Shown: positions 7,789 to 17,547 of the stretch, in pieces
How the letters are laid out: the number at the start of each line of letters is the position of its first letter
Numbering within the stretch: the stretch's first letter is position 1
From: Rhodobacteraceae bacterium F11138
GTDB taxonomy: Bacteria > Pseudomonadota > Alphaproteobacteria > Rhodobacterales > Rhodobacteraceae
Reading direction: 5' to 3'
DNA length: 64,000 bases
Assembly: GCA_016521575.1 (NCBI GenBank)
Contig: JAEKDP010000004.1
Coordinates: 62,001-126,000 of the forward strand
The notes under the pieces: model-generated
The model's database searches: none
Told to the model about the DNA's origin: nothing
The model's input: only the letters and a program-made list of their open reading frames with translations
Made by a program: the position numbers and the translations under genes

Positions 7789-9228
7789 CTATTGCCGTCG
7801 GATCAGGGCACCATAGAAGTTGATGCCGTTCTGCAGGTTTTCGATCGACAGCCGTTCGTTGATCCCGTGAAACCGGGCCAGATCGTCGTTGGTGATCTTG
7901 AACGGGGCGATACGATATGTGTTGTCCGCCGCCGTGGCATAGTGCCGGGCGTCGGTGGCGGCGATGGTCAGACCGGGCACGACAGCCAGCGGACCAAAGG
8001 CGGCGCGGATTGAGCTGTCGATATCGAGATAACCCTGCGCCGTCGAACTGGACACGGGGGAAGCCGCCGAAGCCGTGTCGCGGTCGATCACGACCTGCAC
8101 CTGATCGTCGTCGACCGCGCGCGTCACATGGGCGATGATGTCATCGATGCTGTCGCGCGGGTGCAGGCGGAAATTGATCGTCGCGGTGGCTTCTGTCGCC
8201 AGAACGTTGTCCTTGGCGGATCCGCTCAACATGGTCGGTGCAATGGTGCTGCGCAGCATCGCGTCGGTCGAGGGAGAGGACGACAGGATGTTCTCCAGCA
8301 CCGGGTTCAACAGCCATCGATTGGCAAAAACGACACGTTCCTGCAGTGTGAAATGCCGCCCCAGCGCGTCAAAGAACGTTTCGGACACGCCGCTCAACCC
8401 GCCGGGCACGGGGGCGTTCTGCAACCGGTCCACGGCCCGTGCTATTCTGCCCACAGCGGTCATGCGTGGCGGCATCGAAGAATGACCACCAGCGCCCTTG
8501 GCCACCAATGTCAGCGTGACATAGCCCTTTTCGGCCAGGTTGATGCTGGCCACGGGCTGTTCCAGTCCGGGCACGACCTGATCCAGTACGAATGACCCTT
8601 CATCCAGCGCCCAGGCCAGCCTCACACCTTTCTCGGTCAGGTGCCGGGCGACGGCCATCGCCCCTGTTCCGCCGACCTCTTCATCGCCGCCAAAGCTGAG
8701 ATAAATGGTCCGTTCAGGCTGAAATCCCGTGCCGATCAGATGCTCTGCCGCGCTGAGGATGGCAATCAGCGCGCCCTTGTCATCCAGCGTTCCGCGCCCC
8801 CAGACGAAACCATCGGAAACGGCGCCGCCAAACGGATCCTGCACCCATTGATCCAGCGAATCCTCGGCCACCGGCACCACGTCATAATGTGCAGCCAGCA
8901 GAACCGGTTGCAACGCGGGGTTGCGGCCTTCCCATGTGTACAGCGGGGTCCGCGCTGTCAGGATCGACCGCTCCATCGTCGCGTGGACCTGTGGATAGGT
9001 GGTTTCCAGAAACCCGAGGAAGTCCGCGAAATCGGGACGGTCCAATTCGGTCGATACGGTCTGGAACCGCACCGCCCGTGACAACAGGTCGGTGGCTTGT
9101 TCCAGGTCGGCGCCCAGTACGAAGGTGTCGGTTTCAGCGGTTGCCTGCGGGCTGTACCGCATGGTGTTGATCGCGAGAACGGCAATCAGCACGGCGATGA
9201 GTGCCGCGCCGCCCAAAGCCAGACGCAT
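7789..9228 (-). CDS. M20 family metallopeptidase, membrane-anchored, PM20D1/carboxypeptidase S-like
   Basis: From ATG 9228 the protein has 479 residues, with one N-terminal transmembrane segment (about 3-22) that would anchor it on the periplasmic side. The two-zinc centre of M20 peptidases is visible: AAHYDVVPV with His114 and Asp116, GRGTLDDKGA with the bridging Asp149, GGDEEVGG with catalytic Glu183 and Glu184, and a C-terminal TDARHY. The length and the order of motifs match carboxypeptidase S/PM20D1-like enzymes, which hydrolyse or condense N-acyl amino acids. An upstream ATG at 9318 is possible, but it adds a non-conserved extension before the hydrophobic segment. Substrate is unknown. 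Confidence 0.85.
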   Translation of the reverse strand: MRLALGGAALIAVLIAVLAINTMRYSPQATAETDTFVLGADLEQATDLLSRAVRFQTVSTELDRPDFADFLGFLETTYPQVHATMERSILTARTPLYTWEGRNPALQPVLLAAHYDVVPVAEDSLDQWVQDPFGGAVSDGFVWGRGTLDDKGALIAILSAAEHLIGTGFQPERTIYLSFGGDEEVGGTGAMAVARHLTEKGVRLAWALDEGSFVLDQVVPGLEQPVASINLAEKGYVTLTLVAKGAGGHSSMPPRMTAVGRIARAVDRLQNAPVPGGLSGVSETFFDALGRHFTLQERVVFANRWLLNPVLENILSSSPSTDAMLRSTIAPTMLSGSAKDNVLATEATATINFRLHPRDSIDDIIAHVTRAVDDDQVQVVIDRDTASAASPVSSSTAQGYLDIDSSIRAAFGPLAVVPGLTIAATDARHYATAADNTYRIAPFKITNDDLARFHGINERLSIENLQNGINFYGALIRRQ

Positions 9229-9351
9229 TATCAGTTTTCCCACACCGATTCTCCAATAGTTGGCACAAGGTCCCGGACAATGCTGACGCGCGCCAGCCGA
9301 AATGTCCCGTGTGACCACACGTCAGTCCCCGCGGTGTCACTTCACCTCACC

Positions 9352-10425
9352 TCATGGGTCGGTGCCGGGTCGCAGGGCACGGGCCGTCAGGATACCGGCG
9401 ACGGTAACGGTGAAGACGATACGGAACAGATGATGCGTGGTGACCAGCACCGGGCTGACGCCCAGGCTGAGCGCGATCAGGCTCATCTCGGTCACCCCGC
9501 CGGGGGCGAAACTGACCAGCAGGGACTGGAATGACATGGGCACCCAATGCGCCAGCGCCAGCGCGAACCCCGATGCAATGGCCAGCGTGACCGCGACCGA
9601 TAACACGCCCAGAGCAAAGGCCATCAGCAACCGGCGCGGGGTTGAGCGCGCGAACATCGTGCCCAGCCCGGCACCGACAACCAGTTGCGCCAGATTCAAC
9701 AGGGGTTGCGGGCCGTGCAGTTCGACAACGCCCAGCGATTGAAGCACCGCGGTCAGCACCATCGGACCAATCAGGTGTCGCGCCGGGATCCTGATCCGCA
9801 GTCCCAGAATGATTCCGCCCGCCGCCAGCACGGCAATCAGCGCCCAATCGGTCCAGTCCCAGGCGCCGTCGCCGATGGCCTGGCCCGCCGCGCTGCCGAC
9901 CGTATGGCCGGTAAAGACCAGAAACAGCATCGGCACCATTGCAATCACCAGGATCACGCGCACGAAATGCTGTACGCTCAGGACTTCGGTGTCGGCCCCG
10001 GCCTGTTCGCCCAGGGTCACGGCCTCGATCAACCCGCCGGGCATCGCGGAATAGGTTGCCGTCATGCGGTCATAGCGGCCGACCTTTCGGAAAATCAGAT
10101 AGTTGACCGCCTGAGCCACGGCAACGAAAACCACCATTGCGCTCAGCGTGATGACGAGATCGCCCGCCATCGACAACGCCTCGGGCGAAAAGGTCGAGCC
10201 GATCATCACACCGATCACGCCAATGAACACCTGCCGCAACGAAATGGGAAACCACAGCCGTTGCCCCGTGCGCGCATAATACGTCAAGGACAGGCTGGCG
10301 GTGACGATCAGACTGCCCAGCAGGAAGGGCAAAGGCAGCCCCAGCGCCCGCGCCGCAAGCGCACCCATCAAGGCGCCTCCCAGGATCAGAATCAGTTGAA
10401 GGGCCTTGGTTCGAGGGTAAGTCAT
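9352..10425 (-). CDS. AbrB family membrane protein (PF05145, 'ammonia monooxygenase'-type misnomer)
   Basis: A 357-residue integral membrane protein with about ten hydrophobic segments in two repeated halves. Each half begins with a glycine-rich block: GGALMGALAARALGLPLPFL with LGSLIV, and AAGGIILGLRIRIPARHLIG with PMVLTAV. TYSAMPGGLIEAVTLGEQAG and VSFAPGGVTEMSLIALSLG are the conserved re-entrant-like motifs of the AbrB duplication family. Databases often call these proteins ammonia monooxygenase or AbrB regulators; neither fits the sequence, and a transport role is more plausible. The start at ATG 10425 is chosen over 10464 because the hydrophobic core begins soon after it. Confidence 0.8.
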   Translation of the reverse strand: MTYPRTKALQLILILGGALMGALAARALGLPLPFLLGSLIVTASLSLTYYARTGQRLWFPISLRQVFIGVIGVMIGSTFSPEALSMAGDLVITLSAMVVFVAVAQAVNYLIFRKVGRYDRMTATYSAMPGGLIEAVTLGEQAGADTEVLSVQHFVRVILVIAMVPMLFLVFTGHTVGSAAGQAIGDGAWDWTDWALIAVLAAGGIILGLRIRIPARHLIGPMVLTAVLQSLGVVELHGPQPLLNLAQLVVGAGLGTMFARSTPRRLLMAFALGVLSVAVTLAIASGFALALAHWVPMSFQSLLVSFAPGGVTEMSLIALSLGVSPVLVTTHHLFRIVFTVTVAGILTARALRPGTDP

Positions 10426-10515
10426 GTGCCGTGCCGCCGGAAAGATCGTGGGCAGGTCTAGCACCGCTCGCCGGCCAAGTGCCAGCCCCGCATCGGCCCG
10501 GCGGGTCTGTGGCGA

Positions 10516-11946
10516 TCAACCCCGGCGCGCTTTCCAGTCGACATAGCGCGCCATCAGCCGTTCGGGCAGCGAGGGGCGCGTTTGATCGTCCAGATGCAGC
10601 TTGCCACCCCCGGCGCGATACATTTCAGAGAACACATCCAGCACCTTGGCGCGGACCATGCCGCGCAGGGGCACATGGGCCATCATGCCATAGGTCGCGG
10701 CACCTCCGCTGCGGGCCAGTTCCGGATCGGCGCGTACCGTGGCGACGGACTCGGCCAGATCGGACAGGTATTGGTGGGTCACGTCGCGATGACGGGCCGT
10801 GACCATCGCGTGAATACCGTCCGGGTTCTGCACACGATTGACGCTCCAGCCCCTGGCTTCAAGCTGATCGGCCACGGCGAAGATGCTGATCGCCCTGTCG
10901 GCCGCGCCAAAAGACAGCAACGGCCCCTGTGGATTGCCCAGAATGCGCAGCCCTTCGATTGCGGCGATCCCGGTTTTCAGCGCCTCGACGGCTTCGGTCG
11001 TGCGCGCCGCCAGGTCACGATACCCGTTCACCCCCAGTTTCTGCATCACCGCCCAGGCCGAGGCATAGGCCCCCCCGGGGCGCGTGCCCAGCAACGCGGG
11101 CGAGGCGAAGACGCCGCCCGGCCAGTCCTGGTAGACAAACATCTGATGTTTCAACAGATCCAGATTGCGATACAGGATAAGTGAGGCCCCCTTGGACGTA
11201 TATCCGTATTTGTGCAGATCGGCGGACATCGAGGTCACCCCCGGCACACGGAAATCCCACGCGGGCAGATCGACCCCGTTCATCGCCATGAAGGGCAGGA
11301 TCATCCCGCCGACACAGGCGTCTATATGCAGCGGGACCCGGCGCCGGGCGGCAATTTCGCCCATCGCTGCAATCGGATCAATGGTGCCATGGGGATATTC
11401 CGGGGCCGACCCCAGCACCATGACCGTATTGCGGTCGATGCGGCGGTTCAGACGGGTGATGTCGGTGGCCAGTTCCGCATTCATCGGCAACAGGCGCGGG
11501 GTGACGCCGAAATATTCCGCGGCCTTGAACCACGCCACATGCGCGGTGGCCGGGATCACCATGTTGGGCCGATGCACGCCACGCGTCTTGCGGGCCATGT
11601 CACGATAGGTCTTGACCGCCATCAGGCAGCTTTCGGTTCCACCGGCGGTCAATACCCCGCATCCGTCCGGGCCTGCGTTCAACAGGCCGCAGACCATGGC
11701 GACGATCTCGCTTTCCATGCGTTTCAGGCTCTGGAAGGCCGCCGGATTCAGCCCGTTCGCCGAAGCGTATTGCCGATAGGCGCTGGCGGCGAAATCGTCG
11801 TGGCCCTCATCCAGATGGTAGACCAGACTCCACAGCCGTTGGTTGCGGTAGTCCGGATCGTCGCGGGCGAAATCCTTGAGATCGTCCAGTACCTCGGTTT
11901 CGGGACGGCCCTGTTCGGGCAGGGTCGGGGTGTTCATTTCGTTCAT
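10516..11946 (-). CDS. PLP-dependent group II decarboxylase / sphingosine-1-phosphate lyase-like enzyme
   Basis: A 476-residue fold-type I PLP enzyme. Lys246 in SADLHKYGYTSKGAS is the Schiff-base lysine; Asp209 in HIDACVGG pairs with the pyridine nitrogen, and His136 in ATAHVAW stacks on the ring. The HKYG context and downstream ILYRN resemble sphingosine-1-phosphate lyase and glutamate/tyrosine decarboxylases. I start it at ATG 11946 because this overlaps the stop of the DUF819 gene as ATGA; the frame stays open far upstream, but only as a shadow of that gene. Coupling to a membrane protein suggests that substrate or product crosses the membrane. Whether it cleaves a phosphorylated amino alcohol or decarboxylates an amino acid cannot be told. 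Confidence 0.8.
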   Translation of the reverse strand: MNEMNTPTLPEQGRPETEVLDDLKDFARDDPDYRNQRLWSLVYHLDEGHDDFAASAYRQYASANGLNPAAFQSLKRMESEIVAMVCGLLNAGPDGCGVLTAGGTESCLMAVKTYRDMARKTRGVHRPNMVIPATAHVAWFKAAEYFGVTPRLLPMNAELATDITRLNRRIDRNTVMVLGSAPEYPHGTIDPIAAMGEIAARRRVPLHIDACVGGMILPFMAMNGVDLPAWDFRVPGVTSMSADLHKYGYTSKGASLILYRNLDLLKHQMFVYQDWPGGVFASPALLGTRPGGAYASAWAVMQKLGVNGYRDLAARTTEAVEALKTGIAAIEGLRILGNPQGPLLSFGAADRAISIFAVADQLEARGWSVNRVQNPDGIHAMVTARHRDVTHQYLSDLAESVATVRADPELARSGGAATYGMMAHVPLRGMVRAKVLDVFSEMYRAGGGKLHLDDQTRPSLPERLMARYVDWKARRG

Positions 11947-13112
11947 CCTCCGGATGCCAAAAGCAGGGCCACGGATATGCCCAGATAGTTTCCGATCGCA
12001 AAACCCAGAATCCCGGTGGTCATCCCCGACATCAACATCGCAGGGTTGCGCAGGTTGCGCGCCACCATCGGCACGAAGGCCGGGGACATGATGGCCGCCA
12101 CCGATGTGATCAGGAATGTATCCGCATCCACGCGAAACACCCGGCACAAGAGCGCGTGCAGGGTCAATGTGCCAAAGGTCGCGATCAGTATGAAGATCAG
12201 GATCATCGGCTCCATGTGGCGCAAAGCGGACAGATCCAGGCTGGCGGCGACGCAGGTGGAAAAGACAAAAATCAGATACATGCCCAGTCTCGGTGCCTGC
12301 GGATTGCCGCGGATCTGCGGGATCAGAGAGGCCAGCAAACCAAAGCTGGTCAGCAGGACGATCACCATGATGTCGCCCTGCGCGAACCGCAGCAGCGGCG
12401 CAAGCCCGACCGCCAGCCCGACACAGGCCCCTGCCGCCAGCAACGCGAACGCCATCTGAACCTGTGCCCTGCGGCCCGGCAAAGTGGTGAATTCCCCGTC
12501 CTTGTCTGCATCTCCGGTCCGGGGGATCAGACGGTCTTTCGATCCATTCGGAAAGGGCGGAAGAAAGCGGGCGAACAGACGCGGGGCCAGGGTCAGCACG
12601 AACAGCAGATAGCAGGCGCCGATCACCGTATCCACGGTCGCGAACAACAAATACCGCGCGTCCGGAATATCCAGTGCCAGCTTGATTGCACCCAGATTGG
12701 CGATACCCCCCGTATACATGCCGACCGCCATGCCGGACAGCTGTTCGGTATGTTCGACGCCGCGCGTGGCAAACAGCACATAGAGCGCGCTGGCCAAAGC
12801 CACCACCGAGATCACCGCCAGCAGCATCGACAGCATCGCGCGCCCGGCCACATGCCGCCAGGCGCGGATATCGACCGAGAACAGCAACAGGGGCAGGGCC
12901 AGCGCGAGGCTGATTTCGGTGATGCTGGTGCGGGCGGCATCGGCGTTGTCGGGCAACAGACCGCTCAGCCCGATCAGCAACCCCGATACATAACACAGCA
13001 CGATCGGTCCCAGCGCACGCGCAAGCGAATTCCGCTGCACCAGCAGCAGAACGACCGCCGGGCTGCCGAGAAACAGGATTGCTGTGATGGCACCGACCAT
13101 TCCCGGATCCAC
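11943..13112 (-). CDS. DUF819 family membrane protein
   Basis: A 389-residue polytopic membrane protein with about ten to eleven hydrophobic segments and the DUF819 (PF05684) signatures GMAVGMYTGGIANLGAIKLAL, split across a helix break, and ITSVAAIMSPAFVPMVARN near the C-terminus. A charged cytoplasmic loop (about 195-225, GSKDRLIPRTGDADKDGEF) divides two similar halves. Its role is not established; distant similarity to secondary transporters makes solute transport likely. It is the first gene of a two-gene unit with the PLP decarboxylase. An exchange of amino acid and product across the membrane is a reasonable guess from that pairing, not something the sequence proves. Confidence 0.85.
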   Translation of the reverse strand: MDPGMVGAITAILFLGSPAVVLLLVQRNSLARALGPIVLCYVSGLLIGLSGLLPDNADAARTSITEISLALALPLLLFSVDIRAWRHVAGRAMLSMLLAVISVVALASALYVLFATRGVEHTEQLSGMAVGMYTGGIANLGAIKLALDIPDARYLLFATVDTVIGACYLLFVLTLAPRLFARFLPPFPNGSKDRLIPRTGDADKDGEFTTLPGRRAQVQMAFALLAAGACVGLAVGLAPLLRFAQGDIMVIVLLTSFGLLASLIPQIRGNPQAPRLGMYLIFVFSTCVAASLDLSALRHMEPMILIFILIATFGTLTLHALLCRVFRVDADTFLITSVAAIMSPAFVPMVARNLRNPAMLMSGMTTGILGFAIGNYLGISVALLLASGG

Positions 13113-13197
13113 AGTGGGCGGGGCAGGGGATCCGCTCCGCGTTACCCCGGACTATGCACAGGGCTGGGCGGCAGAAAACCCCCTGAACAGCATGTCG

Positions 13198-16100
13198 TCA
13201 CGTCGTGGTTTCCGTCCCGGCGGATTTTGCCGCTGCGTGCGCGTTGCGTCGTTTGCCGACCAGCCGATTGGTCAGGATATAGAACAGCGGTACGAACAAG
13301 ACCCCCAGAACGGTGGCCGTGATGGTGCCGCCCAACACGCCGGATCCGATCGCCGTGCGTCCGCCTGACCCTGCGCCCGTGCTCAGCACCAGAGGCAGAA
13401 CACCCAGAGAAAACGCCATTGACGTCATGATGATCGGGCGGAACCTCTGCTTGGCGGCCTCGGTTGCGGCTGTCATCGGCGTTTCGCCCGCCGCCACGCG
13501 GTCGCGCGCGAATTCGACGATCAGGATTGCGTTCTTGCCGGTCAGACCGATGACGGTCAGCAGTCCAACCTGAAAAAAGACACCGTTTTCAAACCCGCCC
13601 AGCCAAGCCCCGGCCAGCGCCCCGAGAACGCCGATCGGCATTGCCAGCATCACCGCGAACGGAATGGACCAGCTTTCATACAAGGCGGCCAGACACAGGA
13701 AGACCGCCGCCAGGGACAGCGCATACAACATTGGCGCCTGGTTCCCGGATTCGCGTTCTTCCAAAGACAGCCCGGTCCAGGCCACTGCGTACCCGGGCGG
13801 CAACTGCTCGGCCAGACGCTCGATTTCGGCCATTGCTTCGCCGGTGCTCACACCGGGTGCGGGCGATCCCTGAACCTGCATGGCCGGAACGCCGTTGTAC
13901 CGGGCCAGCGCCTGCGGGCCGAAATTCCACGACCCGGTGGCGAAATTGGAAAACGGAACCAGCCCGCCGGTGGCATTGCGAACGCGCCAGCGTTCGATGT
14001 CGGTCGGGACAGCGCGGCTGTCGGCCTGCCCCTGCACATAGACCCGTTTGATCTGACCCTGATCCACGAAATCATTGACATAGCGGCCCGCCCAGGCGGT
14101 GGACAGCAGGTTGCCCACATTGCTGGGGGACACGCCCATCGCGCCCGCCGCGCGCCAGTCAATATCCAGATTGTATTGCGCCGCGTCTTCCAGCCCCGAA
14201 GGCCGCGCAGAGCCGATCAACGGGCTTTGGCCCGCCAGACCCAGCAGAGTGTTGCGGGCTTGCAGAAGCTGTTCATGGCTTTGATTGCCGCGCGCCTGCA
14301 AATAGAAATCGAAACCGCTGACATTGCCCAGTTCGGTGACCGCCGGCGGCACGACCGGGAACACGAACGCATCCTTGATCGACGACAGGGCGGCAAACGC
14401 CCGCCCGGCCACGGCGCCGACGCTCTGGTCCGGTCGCGGACGTTCAGCCCAGTCGCGCAAACGGACAAAGGCCAGACCGACGTTCTGCCCCTGGCCGCCA
14501 AAGCTGAACCCGACAACGCCGAACATCGAATCCACGGCGTCCTTTTCCTCTTCGAGGAAATAGGTTTCGACCTTCTTGACGACCTCCAGCGTGCGCTCGG
14601 CGGTGGCCCCGGTCGGAGCCTGGATCAGGGTGAACATGATGCCCTGGTCTTCGTCCGGCAGAAATCCGGTCGGGGTGTTGTTGAACATCCAGACCATTGC
14701 CCCGATCAACGCGGCATAGATGATCCCTATTCGTACGGGACGACGCAAGATATGTCCGACGGCCCCGCCATAGCCGCCTGTCAGTTTGCGAAACCCGGTG
14801 TTGAACCAGGCCGCCGGGCCACGTTTGCTGTGGCCTTCCCTGGGCGGGCGCAACAATGTGGCACACAGGGCGGGGGTCAAGGTCAGCGCCACAACAACCG
14901 ACAGACCCATCGCCGAAACGATGGTGATCGAGAATTGCTGATAGATCACACCGGTCGAGCCGCCAAAGAACGCCATGGGCACGAAGACCGCTGACAGGAC
15001 CAACGCAATACCGATCAGGGCGCCGGTGATCTGCCCCATGGATTTGCGGGTCGCGGCGACCGGGTCCAGCCCTTCTTCTTCCATGATCCGTTCAACGTTC
15101 TCGACCACCACGATCGCGTCGTCCACCAGCAACCCGATCGCCAGAACCATTGCCAGCATGGTCAGGGTGTTGATGGTGAACCCGGCCAGTGCCAGAATGC
15201 CGAACGTGCCCAGCAGAACCACCGGCACCGCCAGCGTCGGGATCAGGGTCGCCCGCAGATTTTGCAGGAACAGCAACATCACGAGGAACACCAGAACGAT
15301 CGCTTCGAACAGCGTTTTCTGGACTTCCTCGATTGAGATTTCGACAAATGGCGAGGTATCGAACGGGATCACATAGTCCACATTTTCCGGAAAGAAGGCC
15401 GAATATTCCTCGATCCGTTCCTTGACCAGCTCGGCGGTGTCCAGCGCGTTGGCCCCCGCGGCCAGCTGTATCGCCATCCCCGCCGACGGCTTGCCGTTGA
15501 AACGCGCAATCGCGTCATAGCTTTCGGCACCGATCTCGACCCGGGCCACATCCTTGAGCAGCACCAGCCCGCCATCGGCTTCGGCGCGCAGCACGATCTG
15601 TTCGAAATCCTCTGGCGTGGACAACAGGGATTGCGCGGTGATCGTGGCGTTCAGTTGTTGACCTTCGGGCGCAGGCATCTGCCCAAAGGAACCCGCCGTG
15701 ATCTGTGTGTTCTGTTCCGCGACAGCGCCGACAACATCCGAGGGCGACAATTCGAACGCGGCCAGCTTGGAGGGATCCAGCCAGATCCGCATGGCGTATT
15801 GGGACCCGAAAACCTGCACATCGCCGACGCCTTGAATGCGGCTGAAATCATTGACCAGATTGGTGTTCATGTAGTCGGCCAGATCGACCTGCTCAAGCGA
15901 GCCATCGGTTGAAATCAGCGCGACCACCATCAGGAACCCGGCCGAGGATTTCTGCACGCGCACCCCCAGCCGCTGCACCGTTTCAGGCAGCAGCGGGGTG
16001 GCCTGCGCCAGTTTGTTCTGAACCTGAACCTGTGCGATGTCCGCGTCGGTGCCGGTTTCGAACGTCAGCGTGATCGAAGCCCCGCCGCTGGACGAGGATG

Positions 16101-16341
16101 TTGAACTGATATAGCGCAACCCGTCCAGACCGGTCATCTGTTGTTCGATCAACTGCGTGACCGTGTTCGCGACCGTCTGCGCCGACGCCCCCGGATAGCT
16201 GGCATTGACGGTGACCGTCGGCGGCGCGATCTGCGGGTACTGCGCAACGGGCAGCGTGCTGATCGACAACAGCCCGATGCCCATGATCAGGATCGACACA
16301 ACCCAGGCAAAGACCGGCCTGCCAATAAAAAACTGTGCCAT
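13198..16341 (-). CDS. RND efflux pump inner-membrane permease (AcrB/MexB, HAE1 family)
   Basis: A full-length 1047-residue HAE1-type RND permease. The N-terminus MAQFFIGRPVFAWVVSILIM is classic, TM4 carries the proton-relay pair in GLLVDDAIVVVENVER (around residue 405), and the second half repeats the topology with GLLTVIGLTGKNAILIVEFA and GVLGGTITATVLGVLFVPLF. Two large periplasmic loops (about 30-340 and 560-870) form the porter and docking domains. It pumps drugs, detergents or other amphipathic compounds using the proton gradient, with the adaptor encoded 48 bp upstream. No outer-membrane channel gene is in this operon, so a housekeeping TolC or the NodT-type channel at 36650 would complete the complex. 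Confidence 0.95.
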   Translation of the reverse strand: MAQFFIGRPVFAWVVSILIMGIGLLSISTLPVAQYPQIAPPTVTVNASYPGASAQTVANTVTQLIEQQMTGLDGLRYISSTSSSSGGASITLTFETGTDADIAQVQVQNKLAQATPLLPETVQRLGVRVQKSSAGFLMVVALISTDGSLEQVDLADYMNTNLVNDFSRIQGVGDVQVFGSQYAMRIWLDPSKLAAFELSPSDVVGAVAEQNTQITAGSFGQMPAPEGQQLNATITAQSLLSTPEDFEQIVLRAEADGGLVLLKDVARVEIGAESYDAIARFNGKPSAGMAIQLAAGANALDTAELVKERIEEYSAFFPENVDYVIPFDTSPFVEISIEEVQKTLFEAIVLVFLVMLLFLQNLRATLIPTLAVPVVLLGTFGILALAGFTINTLTMLAMVLAIGLLVDDAIVVVENVERIMEEEGLDPVAATRKSMGQITGALIGIALVLSAVFVPMAFFGGSTGVIYQQFSITIVSAMGLSVVVALTLTPALCATLLRPPREGHSKRGPAAWFNTGFRKLTGGYGGAVGHILRRPVRIGIIYAALIGAMVWMFNNTPTGFLPDEDQGIMFTLIQAPTGATAERTLEVVKKVETYFLEEEKDAVDSMFGVVGFSFGGQGQNVGLAFVRLRDWAERPRPDQSVGAVAGRAFAALSSIKDAFVFPVVPPAVTELGNVSGFDFYLQARGNQSHEQLLQARNTLLGLAGQSPLIGSARPSGLEDAAQYNLDIDWRAAGAMGVSPSNVGNLLSTAWAGRYVNDFVDQGQIKRVYVQGQADSRAVPTDIERWRVRNATGGLVPFSNFATGSWNFGPQALARYNGVPAMQVQGSPAPGVSTGEAMAEIERLAEQLPPGYAVAWTGLSLEERESGNQAPMLYALSLAAVFLCLAALYESWSIPFAVMLAMPIGVLGALAGAWLGGFENGVFFQVGLLTVIGLTGKNAILIVEFARDRVAAGETPMTAATEAAKQRFRPIIMTSMAFSLGVLPLVLSTGAGSGGRTAIGSGVLGGTITATVLGVLFVPLFYILTNRLVGKRRNAHAAAKSAGTETTT

Positions 16342-16389
16342 TGTCGGCGTCTCCGGTTTGGTGATCAGACGCGCCCCGAAGGGACGGTA

Positions 16390-17547
16390 TCAGTTGTCGG
16401 GTTCGGGTTTCGGTGCCGGGTCGGCGCGTTCCACCGCGGTCACGGTCATGCCGGGTGCGATTTTTTGCAGACCGGCAACGATGATCCGGTCGCCCGGCTC
16501 CAACCCGTCGCTGATGATCCAGTCAGATCCGCGATCCCCCAGGGTCGTCAGATCGCGGCTTTCGACCACGTTTTCTTCGGTCACAACCATCGCGACGGGC
16601 TGGCCGCGCCGGTTGCGTGTTACCCCCTCTTGCGGAGCCAATATAACGTCATTGGCGACGCCTTGGGGCAGATCGACCTGAACATACATCCCCGGCAACA
16701 ACAGCAGGTCGGGGTTGGGAAACTCCAGCCGCAGCACGACCACACCGGTCAGTTCGTTCACATAGGGTTCCGCCGCCGTCAGCAGGCCGGTATGTTCATA
16801 GGGCGAACCATCCGCCAGTGTCAGCGACACGGTCAGATCCGCCTCGACCAGCGCCGCATTGCGCACGCCGCGCCGCATCCGCACCAGTTCGGCGGCTGAT
16901 TGGGTCACATCCACATAGACAGGGTCCAGCGATCGAATGATGGCCAGTGGCGCGGTCTGGCCCGACGTGACCAGCGCACCGCGCGTGGTCAGCGAGCGCC
17001 CCACCAGCCCCGAAAGCTGGGCGCGGATCGTGGTGTGGTCCAGATCGATCTTGGCCGCCTGCAACCGCGCCTCGGCGACCTGCAGCGCGGCGGCCATGGC
17101 GTCCCGGTTGGACACCGCGTCTTCCAGATTCTGGTCGCTGGCAACCTTGCGCTCGAACAGGGTCTCGATCCGGTCTTCATCCCGCTGAGCCGCTTTCAGA
17201 TTGACCCGGGCCTGCGAAACCGCTGCCTGCGCCGCCGCCACTTGCGCGGCATAGCTGGCCTCGTCGATCCGATACAGCGGGTCGCCGATCTCGACCGCGC
17301 TGCCTTCGCGAAACAGACGTTCGGTGATGATCCCGTCAACCTGAGGACGGACTTCCGCAACACCGGACGCCACGATCCGGCCCGGCAATATCGAGTTCAG
17401 CGTGATGTCCTGGGCCTGCAACGTCACGACGCTGACTTCGGGCGGTGGTGGTTGCTGGGCCCAACCGGCATTCGCAGCCAGGAGTGCAATCAGGCAGATC
17501 GCCGGCGACAGGGCGCGGGTCAGACGGGTAAGATGATGGCGTTCCAT
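16390..17547 (-). CDS. RND efflux periplasmic adaptor (AcrA/MexA family)
   Basis: A 385-residue membrane-fusion protein with an N-terminal signal sequence (hydrophobic about 12-30, ending NAGWAQ). The lipoyl/barrel-sandwich halves are present: GIITERLFREGSAVEIGDPL before the coiled-coil hairpin and TTIRAQLSGLVGRSLTTRGA after it. The hairpin itself (about 95-155) includes QAAVSQARVNLKAAQRDEDR. A beta-barrel with VYVDVTQSAAELVRMRRG and a C-terminal membrane-proximal domain follow. No lipobox cysteine is seen, so it is probably soluble or anchored by the signal. It links the adjacent RND permease to an outer-membrane channel. First gene of a two-gene unit; no local TetR-type repressor is present. 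Confidence 0.93.
   Translation of the reverse strand: MERHHLTRLTRALSPAICLIALLAANAGWAQQPPPPEVSVVTLQAQDITLNSILPGRIVASGVAEVRPQVDGIITERLFREGSAVEIGDPLYRIDEASYAAQVAAAQAAVSQARVNLKAAQRDEDRIETLFERKVASDQNLEDAVSNRDAMAAALQVAEARLQAAKIDLDHTTIRAQLSGLVGRSLTTRGALVTSGQTAPLAIIRSLDPVYVDVTQSAAELVRMRRGVRNAALVEADLTVSLTLADGSPYEHTGLLTAAEPYVNELTGVVVLRLEFPNPDLLLLPGMYVQVDLPQGVANDVILAPQEGVTRNRRGQPVAMVVTEENVVESRDLTTLGDRGSDWIISDGLEPGDRIIVAGLQKIAPGMTVTAVERADPAPKPEPDN

Noticed and set aside
10516-12996. An 826-residue frame covering both the decarboxylase and the DUF819 gene.
   Set aside because: Only residues from ATG 11946 onward match a protein family; the upstream part is a shadow of the DUF819 gene on the same strand in another frame.
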